From: Otis tarda
Taxonomy: Eukaryota > Chordata > Aves > Otidiformes > Otididae
Length of the DNA: 64,000 nucleotides
Direction of reading: 5' to 3'
NCBI GenBank assembly: GCA_026413225.1
Contig: CM048555.1
Location: 80,545,785-80,609,784, forward strand
The position numbers and the translations under genes are program-made. Positions 11,401 to 20,652 of the stretch are shown in pieces (the first letter of the stretch is position 1; each line of letters begins with the position of its first letter). Below the pieces are notes generated by a model. That model was not told the DNA's origin and did not search any database. It was given only the letters and a program-made list of their open reading frames with translations.

Positions 11401-14400
11401 ATTCACAAGGCGGCAGGTCATAAGTTACATTGTAGAAGGTATTGATGAGTATAAATAGGAAAAAAAAAGGTTAAATCAAGAAACTTCATGTCCCTGGGTA
11501 GGTCCTGAGTCCCTTGGTACATACCCCTGCTGCTCTGGCCCATTCACTTTGCTGCCCAACCAGTTTCAGTCTGCTTTAAAAACCTCATAATGCATTAACT
11601 GTGCATAAAAATCCCCCTGCCCAGATTTCGCCGTGCTCTGAAGAGCCCTCTAGGACTTTCAGTGAAAGGGGAAAAACTCTACTAGAGAAGGCCGTGACCC
11701 GGCAAACAGCTTTGTGCACGCTTCACCTTCCACGCTCAGATCAAAGTGGAGGCAATAAGAGGTGAGGTCAGGGAGCAACCGCCCCCCTTCCCCTCACCGC
11801 TCAGATTGTTGAGGGCTGGTGGGTTAATTTGCTCCTGGACACTTTCACCTTACAAGTGCCTCCCTGTCTCAGGGACTGCAGACCCATCGGCTGCAGGGAC
11901 GCGCTGCTCCCTACTCGCTTGGGTGCACTCCAGCTGTGGATGCCACCCCAGAATCAGGTGGATGTTTGGGAAGAGCTGCAACAGGACGGCTGTTCTGGCA
12001 CATCTGCCAGAGACACATGAGGAGGGTATTACCTGCTCCCAGATGCTTATTTTGGTAATAAAAACCGCTGTCTGTAAAGCTTGCCCGTGGCTGCGGTGCG
12101 TAAGCAGAGCCGAACGCTGGTTGTGGTGGCAGCTGTGACGTTGGTGATGGATGGCTTAATAGCTACTGCACCGACCTTTTAACTGCTGAGCTGAGGGTTC
12201 ACGCCCTCGAGGGGGTTAAAAGGTGTTGGGCAGCTCTGCTCATGTTATTAAGTGGATTACATGACGCAGAGCAGAACATGGGTCTGGGTCCTGAGGTTGC
12301 CCTCAGGGCATGGGGTTAAAGGCCGCGGCTGGGATCAACCAGTAGGTTGGGTTATCGACCTTTTTGATAGTTTGACCCTGTGACTGATGTGTGATCTAAC
12401 CTAACGATACCCAAGCAGCCCCTGCTCGGCAGGGTGTCTGCATGGCACAGGTCATCCACCTGCTATGGAGAATCAGCCTGCCAGCTCATTGGAAGAGGCC
12501 TTCCTACCATGTCCCTCACTACCGGGCCTTCACAATGTGGACATGAAAAAGCCAAAGAACAAAGATGATAAGTGCTTCTTCCTAGGACATGTTCTTCTAC
12601 CAACAGGTCAGCACAGCAATCATAAGCAGCTCCTTGGAAAAATGATTTCAAGATCATAGAATCACAGAATGTTTTGGGTTGGAAGGGACCTTCAAAGGTC
12701 ATCCAGTCCAACCCCCTGCAAGGAGCAGGGACATCTCCAACCAGATCAGGTTGCTCAGAGCCCCGGTCAACCTGGCCTGGAATGTTTCCAGGGATGGGGC
12801 ATCCACCACCTCTCTGGGCAACCTGTGCCAGTGTTCCAACCTGGGTGGTGTTCCACCACTGTAAAAAAAATATTTCCTTGATGTCTAAGTAATAAGATCT
12901 CAGCAATGGTTTGTGAACAGCCCACAAGAGGTCACAAAGGACTGCTTTGTTCATGGCATCTGATCCCACAGCCAGTTCCCTCCTGTTTGAACCAGTCAGT
13001 GTAAGACCATCTTCCCACCCACCTACCTGCGGTGATGGATGCCAGCCGGACGTAATCAAAGCCTCTGATGAACGGCTCGTAAGGGGACGTCTCCAGCACA
13101 TTCATGCCTGGGTTGAAAGAGAAGTTAATGAGAAGGCAACTGAGGCTCCTGGGGGATGTCCAAGACATACGGGGTTCAACAGATGCAGTGCAGGTTTGCT
13201 TGGTGGGTCCAAGGGGACATGTGCTCTAAAGGCCGTAAGTAAACGGATACGCAGTTACAGGAACTGGTGCAAGGCCGAATACTTAGAGAAGGGAACAGGA
13301 TGTAACTGGCTTTTAAACATATATCACAGCTTTGGAGTAGGACAGCCACTCAGGGAACTGCTGAGTTGCAACTCTCTATAGCTCCAGACTTGGGCCCCTT
13401 TACGGGGATTGCCACCGAGGACACCGGACTGCAGCACGGGCTCTTGCTCATGGGCAGAGTTCAAACCAGCAGCTCCCTACATACAGGGGGTTTCCATCAC
13501 CATTCTTGCTATTTCCCTCCCTGGGTCGATGGTCCTCACTGGGGCTGTGTGTGCGGCAGCACACACGCCTTCACGTTTATCAGCATTGTTCCCCTTCTTG
13601 TCAGCAGCCCTTTCGCATTTGGCATAGAGGTAACGACCCACAGCTCCCACAGAAACTTCCCTTCACCATCTTTAAGTCGCTAGGAAGCTAATTTTATCCA
13701 ATCGCTGCTTCCTTTTCATCCGCTCAATGGTCTGTAATGCCCCGTCATCCTGATGGATACCACAGGATATTGTTGAAGCAAACAGCTCAGTATTTTTTAT
13801 TATTATTTTTTTTTTTATTAGACATTTAAATGGATAAGGACAACAGCAGCAGATGTACTGGCTGGGATAAAAGGACTATCAAACCTCGTGCTCCGGGCAT
13901 ATGCTGATCACCAGCTGCGGTCAAGGAAGAAATGGCTCCCAGGGTACGCAGCCCTGCGCAATTACCACAGGTGCATTACACGGCAGCTTTTACACCTTCA
14001 TTGAAATATCTCACGTCGTTACCGGCTGGAGAGGGGCCCATTTGTATGTTCAGCGTAGCAGTTTTATGTCCTGATGATATAGCACCTTATCAGAGAATTG
14101 TTATCGGGTTGTCATTGTGTTATTGTGTCTCCGAATGGGAAGGTGGCTAAACGCGGGCACGCTCAAGAGAAGCTGAGTAAATAGTATGCTTTGTAAATTC
14201 CCTGAGCACACACTTTCACAATTGATTTTATAAGAGGGCTTCTAGGAAGCTTTTTACAGCCTCCTGGGTATGTATGGCTGAGAGACAAAGCCCTGCACGG
14301 AGCGTGTGGATTGGCTTCCCTTCTCAGTCAATTAAACATGTGTAAGGACTCGGAAACATGTGACTGTTATGAAATATATTTCCCCCAGGAAATCAAGGCA

Positions 14401-16060
14401 AGGGAATCAAAGGTTTGGGAGTGTGAATCTGCATTGCAAGTGAATTCAGCGCTTGAAAAAAATGTAGGGCTCAGGACTTGACAGGAGAGAAGAAGTAGGG
14501 CAGAGTTTTGGCAGTTTCTGAGAACAGCCCTCTCACGGTCATCCCCAAGATGGAGGTCCCATGCTGCTGGGCAGGAAGCCCATCCAACCTGTCCATCCAG
14601 CAACCATCTCCTACTCTGCATCTGGAGACTCAAGCCTGGCCGCGCCTGCGCCTCACGCTCCCTGCCATCCTCTCCTTGCACTTCCACCAGTGGTCTCGGA
14701 GCTGGGAGTCCTCCTGACACCGCTGTCCTGCACAGCCACATCACTGATGGACTGTGGTCAAGGCTTTGGGCCTTGAAGATCAGTGGGGAAGGGGTTGCGA
14801 CTCAGCTTGTGAAGATGAATGGAGAGGCTGGACCGCCACCTTTTCCCTGGGCTTCACTTCAGCGTGAAGAAGTTCACCTGGCAAGTAATTATGGGGAGGA
14901 CTGGATCCTTGAGGGTGCTGAGGTCTCTTGTTTCCCCAGTCAGTTCCTATCACCACGCTCTGCACCCCGCAAGCTGTGGCACCCAAAAGCTTTCCGGGAA
15001 CTTGATCAAGCCATTCCCTTTCTGGCAAGTCTGTGCGTCGTAGTCTCCATCCTCTGTTTTGCTTGGCCTTTTGGCCTCTGGTATCACCCCTGCACCTTTC
15101 CTTTCAGCTTTCAGACAGAAGTGTTTTATTAATCTATTTTGCAGCCCGTGGCTGGAAAGTTCTGTTTTATTCCCCATTTTAATTTTCATGGTGCGTAAAA
15201 TACTCACCAGCCTGACAAGGAAGAGTTATGGCCACTGAGGTGCACTTTTATGATGACTCTTAAAAAACGTCAAAATCCAAACTTACTAAATACTGGCTCT
15301 GGGAACACTTTAAAATCCAACTTGATGTCACCAGCCCCAAATCTTCCCTAACCCAAAGACACTGGTGCATTTGAGGGCCTCCAAGAGAGTGATTTTTTTT
15401 TTAAGTTCATTATGTTTTATCCTCAATGCCCACGCTTTGCATAGTGTTCCTGCAAAATCCATGGCTTCCATGGTCTTGACTAGCACACTTAGATGCAAAA
15501 CATACCATGAATTTCCCCAGCAAAAGATCTCAAGGTATGCTGGGAATGTCATAAAAAAGAGGCCAGGTTAAAAAAAAAGAAGGATGTGTCTCAGGTTTTC
15601 AGGATTGCTTTCCCTGAAATGTCATTACTGTGGGGGTCAGTATGTCTTGAGAGGGAACGGAATACTACAGGAGTGACCTTTTTTGCAGCCACTTTGGTGC
15701 TGAGGACCTTTGGTGCTGAGGACTCCAGAAATAATTCCCTTTTAGGAAGGTCATCAGAAACGAGTACCCCTCTCAACTGACCTTCCATCAACGTGTGGTG
15801 GATGCTCCAGTAGACACTCAGGCAGTGCTTCTCCTTTTTCATGCCTCGCTTGCACTTGCAGCCATACAGCTGGCTGGAGAGCAGGGCCGTCACGGTGCTC
15901 CGGCACTGGTTCTTGGCGTCGGGGCCCAGCTTGTTGGCTCCATTGCCTGCGATGCATTGACGGAGGGTCCTGAATTTGGCGCTGCAGATGGGGTCGTTGG
16001 TACAGGACTCACCTGCTTGAAGGCAGTCCCTGCTCGAGCTGACAGCTTCCGTCATACCTT
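2268..16060 (-). CDS. GFRA4: GFRA4, GDNF family receptor alpha-4 (seven coding exons; first exon missing)
   Basis: The gene encodes a GPI-anchored cell-surface co-receptor which, by family knowledge, binds persephin and presents it to the RET tyrosine kinase. Coding exons are 16060-15782, 13107-13027, 9455-9110, 6019-5910, 5098-4964, 4703-4546 and 2414-2268. Every intron is GT-AG and the phases (1,1,2,1,1,0) join into one open frame of about 418 residues. D1 is in the first of these exons, D2 in 9455-9110 and D3 in 6019-4546; a hydrophobic tail ends at TGA 2270-2268. GFRA4 is chosen over GFRA1/2/3 because D2 has [10 protein letters not shown] and LLFCPC, and D3 has NYIDN and [11 protein letters not shown], which resemble mammalian GFRA4 more than the paralogues. 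Unlike mammalian GFRA4, this gene keeps D1, as known for chicken. The signal-peptide exon was not found. Confidence 0.95.
2415..4545 (-). other. GFRA4 intron between the last two coding exons
   Basis: This 2,131-bp intron has a consensus donor and acceptor. It holds a short GGT/GGA-rich tract at about 2588-2615 and an AT-rich block at about 3880-4010 full of TTTAAA/AATATT words. I see no transposable element and no further exon. Confidence 0.7.
4546..4703 (-). CDS. GFRA4: GFRA4 exon, end of D3 and stalk
   Basis: This 158-nt exon starts after CACACAAAG with two bases that complete a Gln codon and ends in phase 0 at ACCAAG|GTAGGA. It opens with [10 protein letters not shown], the family's NAI.AFGNG motif with an N-G-T sequon, and then becomes a Pro/Thr- and charge-rich stalk ending EHLQPTK. 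Stalk sequence is poorly conserved between paralogues. Its assignment rests on the opening motif, the phase and the open frame. Confidence 0.92.
4964..5098 (-). CDS. GFRA4: GFRA4 exon, second part of D3
   Basis: This 135-nt exon has an acceptor after a C-rich tract (AG at 5100-5099) and the strong donor CTCC|GTAAGT. It encodes [19 protein letters not shown], then [18 protein letters not shown] and TDNICL. TPNYID, APWC.C and SGN..EEC are D3 signatures. Two N-glycosylation sequons are visible, N-S-T and N-A-S. The IDN and SGNRQE-C-E-F forms point to GFRA4. Confidence 0.95.
5099..5909 (-). other. GFRA4 intron within D3 (811 bp)
   Basis: This short intron has a 20-bp triplicate at its 5' end and a C-rich acceptor tract at its 3' end (seven C on the minus strand at 5110-5104). 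Nothing else is recognisable. The intron after the next exon (4704-4963, 260 bp) is also featureless. Confidence 0.8.
5811..5870. repeat. 20-bp tandem triplicate
   Basis: Three adjacent 20-bp units begin AGAGATGTTTCC or AGAGGTGTTTCC and end CCCAGA or CACAGA, differing at one to three positions. The array lies 40 bp inside the intron that follows the first D3 exon of GFRA4, close to the donor. Confidence 0.9.
5910..6019 (-). CDS. GFRA4: GFRA4 exon, first part of D3
   Basis: This 110-nt exon completes an Arg codon after the acceptor TCCGTCAG and ends at ATCG|GTAAGAGG. It encodes [10 protein letters not shown], a Cys-Arg-Arg segment and [13 protein letters not shown]. The Y.ACL.AY.G.IG pattern is the conserved start of D3 in the GFR-alpha family. 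As I recall, the 110-nt length and phase match the equivalent exon of its paralogues. A 20-bp triplicate lies just inside the following intron. Confidence 0.94.
6020..9109 (-). other. GFRA4 intron between D2 and D3 exons
   Basis: This 3,090-bp intron has consensus splice sites. Its only clear internal feature is the AT-rich 43-bp minisatellite at 7305-7469. No transposon remnant or further exon was recognised. Confidence 0.8.
7305..7469. repeat. AT-rich 43-bp minisatellite
   Basis: Three full 43-bp units start at 7323, 7366 and 7409, flanked by partial units at 7305 and 7452. Each unit carries GATTGCAAATTTT and a second half GATGGCAAATTTTTTATT, so a 21/22-bp sub-period is also visible. The units are 90% or more identical by eye. 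The array lies within the GFRA4 intron between the D2 and D3 exons. Confidence 0.95.
9110..9455 (-). CDS. GFRA4: GFRA4 exon encoding D2 (ligand-binding domain)
   Basis: The largest coding exon here (346 nt) lies between acceptor CCCCACAG (AG at 9457-9456) and donor TGCAG|GTAAGG (9110/9109). It encodes [61 protein letters not shown] and [17 protein letters not shown]. The run CAERRRQT and the HKALR..FF helix are hallmarks of GFR-alpha D2, the domain that contacts the GDNF-family ligand. Cysteine spacing is complete and there is no stop or frameshift. The closest match I know is GFRA4, from CQRLR and LLFCPC. Confidence 0.97.
9456..13026 (-). other. GFRA4 intron between linker and D2 exons
   Basis: This 3,571-bp intron contains one CR1 fragment (12652-12885) near its 5' end. 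The block at about 10650-11210 is unique, AT/GC-mixed and repeat-free. It is a reasonable place to look for a conserved noncoding element. No exon was seen. Confidence 0.75.
12652..12885 (-). mobile_element. CR1 LINE 3' fragment (minus orientation)
   Basis: It starts at the 3' terminus with the octamer-like AATCACAGAATG and runs through the conserved CR1 3' UTR and end of ORF2 (CCTGGAATGTTTCCAGGGAT and CCACCTCTCTGGGCAACCTG on the plus strand). It is truncated at 5' near 12885. It sits in the GFRA4 intron about 140 bp beyond the linker exon. CR1 copies are usually 5'-truncated and rarely create target duplications. Confidence 0.93.
13027..13107 (-). CDS. GFRA4: GFRA4 D1-D2 linker exon
   Basis: This 81-nt exon has an acceptor ending CCCAG at 13109-13108 and the donor CAG|GTAGGT at 13027/13026. 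It completes the Gly codon split from the D1 exon, adds 26 codons and ends with one base of the next Gly codon. It carries the SPYEP motif found at the same place in GFRA1 and GFRA2, followed by a GFRA4-specific stretch ending RLASITA. Phase 1/1 means that skipping the exon would keep the frame. A CR1 fragment sits about 140 bp downstream in the intron. Confidence 0.93.
13108..15781 (-). other. GFRA4 intron after the D1 exon
   Basis: This 2,674-bp intron has a good isolated donor-like site (CTG|GTGAGTATT, about 15211-15206) but no coding sequence that would pair with it. A short imperfect duplication of TTTGGTGCTGAGGA lies just 3' of the D1 exon (about 15693-15722). No transposon was recognised. 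Confidence 0.75.
15782..16060 (-). CDS. GFRA4: GFRA4 exon encoding cysteine-rich domain D1
   Basis: This 279-nt exon follows an acceptor reading TTTTCTTGCAG and ends at GAAG|GTCAGT. It enters with two bases of a split codon and leaves with one. It encodes the linker after the signal peptide and the D1 domain: Cys-rich segment [10 protein letters not shown], the family motif [10 protein letters not shown], the basic block [13 protein letters not shown] and the YWSIH helix. All of these align by eye with D1 of GFRA1 and GFRA2. Mammalian GFRA4 has no equivalent, so this exon marks the bird-type gene. The open frame continues upstream through the acceptor to 16211, but that stretch has no signal peptide and is read as intron. 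Confidence 0.95.
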
Positions 16061-18101
16061 CTGCAAGAAAACCAGAGAAGGGGTGTGAGGGTGATGGAGC
16101 AACCTCAGGTGAGAAATTAATTTTGTCTGCCATGAGCTGGACCAGGCTGGGATGTCCATCTTCACACGCAAAGATGGAAATCCCTCTCATCACCATCCAC
16201 TCTACAAGCAACGACCCTGCTTTTGAAGTCTTTAAGTGTGCGGATTCTTCCCCAAGAGGTCAACCGGAGGGTTTAAATGGCCAGGCTTGCCACTCCTACT
16301 CATGGATTGCCCATGACGGGGAGCACTGGCTGCTCGAGCGCGCTGCAGCGCAGCTCAGCAGTGTCGCAGAGGAACAAGAGTGGGTGAAAGGAAGTTGGAG
16401 GGATGTTAAGGAGATGAGACACAACCTGAGATTCAACACCTCAACCCGACACTCTCTCTCCCATTTTTCTGGGCCACCAGCAGCAGTGAGGTGCACGTGG
16501 CATCCAGTTGAGGAGCCAGAAGGAGAGGTCATCTCCCTCCTGGAGACCAGGTTCTTCCCGATTTCAGAGAGTGACCCTGGATGGGGTCAACCTGGAAGTG
16601 GCAGAAACTTGACCAGTTGCTGGTGCTTGCTCTTTCCTGCTTAAATCACGACAAGCTCTCCAAGCCCTTTGCTCCCCCAGCTCTTTATCTCATTTCTCCC
16701 ATCTGATGTTAGCAGCAGACCAATGCTATGGAGACCCCAGCCTCTCCCCCTTGCACATGATTTACTTCACCTCTGCTTCCACCTCCCTGAAGCTATGAAT
16801 GGCTCTGTGTGGGGTGTTTTGACATGGAGTCAGCCCACATCTCTCCCAGGAGTTGGCCCTTGTTCACTGCCACCACCTCCCCAGGGCTTCCACCATTTTT
16901 GCCTTGGCTTTTTCCAAGCTTCTGTAAATCCTCCTCAGTTACCTGCAAAAATACCGAAAGCACTCTGTTCCCCATGCTGAAAGGACAGAGGGTGGGATGG
17001 GAGGAAGACATTATTTCTATGTGATAGAGAGGAGATGGGGGTCAGCACAAGGCAAATTGCTCTCCTTCCAGCTGGTGTGATGCTCTGGAGCATGCTGGCA
17101 TAGGTCAGGCATGACTGCACCCTGGCTTGGGGGAGGGATGAAGAGGGAAACCTGGTTTATGGAAGGGGAGAATCGGTCCCTGTGCCTATAATGTAATTTC
17201 AGATCCTGCTGTACTATAAAAACAGAAACTGCTGTCATGACCTTGAAGGAGGACTTCTCAAATATTTCCCAAAGGAACAGGAGTACCTAACATAACTTGT
17301 CTTCCCTTTGGATAGGAACCAGAAGGGTAAGAACACCTTATCCTTCATGGGGTAGATAAGGTGGGGGCACTTTCTGGTTTTTGAGCCCCTCCAGGGTCTG
17401 ATCTTGGTGAGACCCAACTCAGATAATAGTAGAAAATCCTCTCTCCTTAGAAAAATGTGGGGCTCTGATTTCCATTTCTGAGGCTTCATGAGATGTCCCC
17501 TCTCCCCAAGAGGCTATTGATCTCTGCATAACGTCCCTTTTTCCTCCTTCCACCTGCTACCTCTCCTGTCTTGAATTTCTGACCCATCTCTGCTGCCCTT
17601 CCAGTTCAGTGCTTGAGCCCAGTACATCCACTTCCCTTCCCTCAACAGTCACAGGGTGTTTTCTAAGAAGGAGCTGCTTCTGTTGCTCTTGATTAGAGTA
17701 GAAGGTAGCAGCTGGAGTTCAGATATTTCAATTACGTTTATTACAAATTTTGGGTGCACCCACCAGGAGGTTTCCTCCTGAAATATCCCAACGGCATCTC
17801 AAATGCAAAACCTTTCATCAGACTCCAGACTGCTTCAAAGTGCCTCATGGCCAACATCAAGCTTTCCGTTATTTCAACCCTCACAACACCTCGAGTTTGA
17901 GTTCTCCTACCCCTGATTTATTCATAGACCTGGTTTATTCAGCACTCAAGGCTTGTTTGGATCTGCCAAATGTGGAGAGAGAAATTATTTCCAACATATA
18001 GGAAACTCTGCCTTGGGCTGTCATATTTTGAAGAACTCCAAACACACGGAACCAGTTTCCTTCAAATATCATTTGGTCTGCAATTTCACTGAGATCCATA
18101 A
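16061..18101. other. No gene seen upstream of the D1 exon
   Basis: This is mixed-composition unique sequence. I checked the minus strand for an exon coding a signal peptide that ends in phase 1 and found none. It is probably the start of the first GFRA4 intron. Confidence 0.55.
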
Positions 18102-18330
18102 AATCATGGAATCACAGAATGGTTAGGGTTGGAAAGGACCTTCAAAGGCCATCCAGTCCAACCCCTCTGTGAGGAGCAGGGACATCTCCAACCGGATCAG
18201 GTTGCTCAGAGCCCCGGCCAACCTGGCCTGGAATGTTTCCAGGGATGGGGCATCCACCACCTCTCTGGGCAACCTGGGCCAGTGTTCTACAACCCTCATT
18301 GTAAAAAAAAAATTCCTAATAGTAAAAAAA
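18102..18330 (-). mobile_element. CR1 LINE 3' fragment (minus orientation)
   Basis: AATCATGGAATCACAGAATGG marks the element's 3' end and is followed by the conserved tract ACATCTCCAACCGGATCAGG and the TGGGCAACCTGGGCC block. The 5' truncation point is blurred by an A/T-rich run at about 18301-18345. Confidence 0.92.
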
Positions 18331-19173
18331 TATTTTTTTTTCTAATAAATAGTCTCTGCTTTCAGACACTCCTGAATTTTCCATACACATATCTGACCAG
18401 AATCCATAGGGAAAAAAAAAAAGTTCTTGACTCATTTTTGCCCTGGCTTTCTCCAAAGGATCTTCTCTGGACAAGGATAAAGCATGACAAGTTTTATTCT
18501 AGAAGAGATGACTTTGTCAGTGTCATGTCAACTGCTAGGAAAGTAGGTTAAAACAGAAATTATGACCCTCCTCCCTGCTCTCCGCTACATGAATTGCAGA
18601 AGATACTCCCCAGGACAGTTATAAACACAGCCAGTCTGTGAAAGCTGTAAAACTCTTCGGGATCCCACTCTAAATAAATCAAGCAGATTGACCATTTGAG
18701 AAATTTTCCTGCAAAATTTTAAGTAAATATATCCTCAAGCTCAGAATTGCTTCATAGAACAAAGGCCAGGGGTGAATATTTACGGCCCAAGCCCAAAGCG
18801 TAAACCATCCCCATTCAGACTTTATGACAGAGGTGCTCGAAGCAACTTGAAGTGGAGCGTCACGAACGACCCGCTCCATAATCACGTCACTTAAAAGGCA
18901 AATCATTCAGGGGCTTTTATTGTTAGCGATGTCTTTGCAACTGGGACAACATAACGCCACGTTTTCCTCCTCACACTACCCCTGAGAGAGTAATTTTATG
19001 CAACATTAAGAGAGTGCCTCTTAGGGGAATAAAAATAAAATTCTGACTTATAAAATAGATGGCGTTTCCTAACAGGCAGGGACAAAAGCAAAATCAGGTC
19101 TTTTCTCCCAAAGTTAGAGTGTCCTTTCTGGTTTTGCCTTCAAAAATAGCACCTTACGGACTCCACCACGGGA

Positions 19174-19233
19174 TTTGCAGGGGGGTTGGACTAGATGACC
19201 TTTGAAGGTCCCTTCCAACTCTAACCATTCTAT
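19174..19233 (+). mobile_element. Very short CR1 LINE 3' end (plus orientation)
   Basis: Only the last 60 bp or so of a CR1 are present: GGGGGGTTGGACTAGATGAC, CTTTGAAGGTCCCTTCCAAC, then a single ATTCTAT. It belongs to the same type as the copies at 33304 and 49830 (GACTAGATGACC). Confidence 0.9.
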
Positions 19234-20330
19234 TTTCCTCCACCCCTGCCCCTGACTGACCAGGGGGCTCAGGATATGCACCGAGTTTTGCACGGCCTGG
19301 GCTTTCCGTGCCTCTGCTTTTCTAATAGCACACCTTCCAGCTCCCTCTGCTCTCTTTAAAAGGCCATTAGTCTGGATTTTTATTCCTTGCTTGCTGCTAA
19401 TTTCACGCTGTTTACAGTGGGCAGATGGAGTAATGAGTTTATTTTCACATCCTGTTTGTAGCTGTGCTCCACATCTGTTTCTGCTCTTGCTTACCTCAGT
19501 GATGCTTACATAAAATTACTCCTAACGTGCAGGAATAAGAGAAAAATCTGACTCTTCCCGTTGCCTTAACAGACCCTTGGTTCTTCTTATACAGGTGTCT
19601 CCAAGCGCGTTCTGTTGAACAAGGAGGTCTGACTTTTCTCCAAGGAGACCTTTCTTTTACCAAGGAAATATGGCTGTGCCTGGGGAACAGAATTGTGAAG
19701 ATGGCCCCATGTGGTCCGGAAATGGTGAATAAAGTGCCTGGAGAGCACCGACGTGGGGCCTTGCCACTCTGACCTCCTGATCCAACAAACGCTTGGGCTT
19801 TGGGTGTTTGGAGGAACTACGCCGTTTCTCACGGTGCTGTTCAACCTAGGGCTCCGGGATACATGTGTGTCCCCCTCCCTCCATTTTTATCTGCATTAGG
19901 TGTGAATTCTTTTACACCCTTGATTCACGCACAGTTCTAGGGAGTGATGAACACTGTAATTATTTCCGTGACAAGCTGTTGTCTCCAGAATGTTTGATGT
20001 TTGCTTTTACAATATTTGCTGCTAAGAGGAGAATAACCATGCAAAATCTCCAACAAAGAGACAGGAGTGGTTTATTACCCCTTTAGGTTAGTTGGACATC
20101 TTTTACATAATTCTTCCTCAATCAGGCCTCCCAAATCTTGCACAATGAGAACAAGTACAATCCAGAAGGCTCCTGCTCCTCACTCCCCTCGTGCTCGTGC
20201 TGGATCTCCTGTGCTCATGCATCTCCCATCCTATGGGATCCCTTCTGCTCTGAAACCTCACGTTCCTGCTGCACTTCAGAGGTTTTCTGCTGTCCAAACA
20301 CACCACAGGACAGGGCTTAAGGAGGCTTAG

Positions 20331-20652
20331 AACCATAGAATGGTGTGGGTGGGAAGGGACTTTTCAAGCCCACCCAGTCCAACCCCCCTGCCAGGAGCAG
20401 GGACATCTCCAACCAGATCAGGTTGCTCAGTGCCCCGACCAACCTGGCCTGGAATGTTTCCAGGGATGGGGCATCCACCGCCTCTCTGGGCAACCTGGGC
20501 CAGTACTCCACCAACCTCATTGTAAAAAGTTTTTCCCTAATATCCAATCTGAATCTACCTCCCTCTATTTTGAAACCATTACCCCTCGTTCTATCACACC
20601 AGGCCCTGCTGAAGAGTTTCTCCCTGTCTTTCCCGTAGGCCCCCTTTAAGAT
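20331..20652 (-). mobile_element. CR1 LINE 3' fragment (minus orientation)
   Basis: This is about 320 bp from the CR1 3' end up into the coding end of ORF2, with GATCAGGTTGCTCAGTGCCC and CCAATCTGAATCTACCTCCC visible. It is directly preceded by a 24-bp segment (20308-20331) that is also found beside the copy at 59913. Confidence 0.92.

Noticed and set aside
12463..13101. 212-codon minus-strand open frame
   Set aside because: It runs in a different frame across the GFRA4 linker exon, intron and a CR1 fragment, and matches none of them as a protein.
15206..15260. CTG|GTGAGTATT donor within the intron after the D1 exon
   Set aside because: There is no coding frame or acceptor partner. It lies downstream of D1, where the known exon chain is already complete.
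16061..16211. In-frame ATG codons directly upstream of the D1 exon as a possible GFRA4 start
   Set aside because: The extension has no signal peptide, and a good acceptor (TTTTCTTGCAG) sits exactly at the family's exon boundary. The segment is intron.
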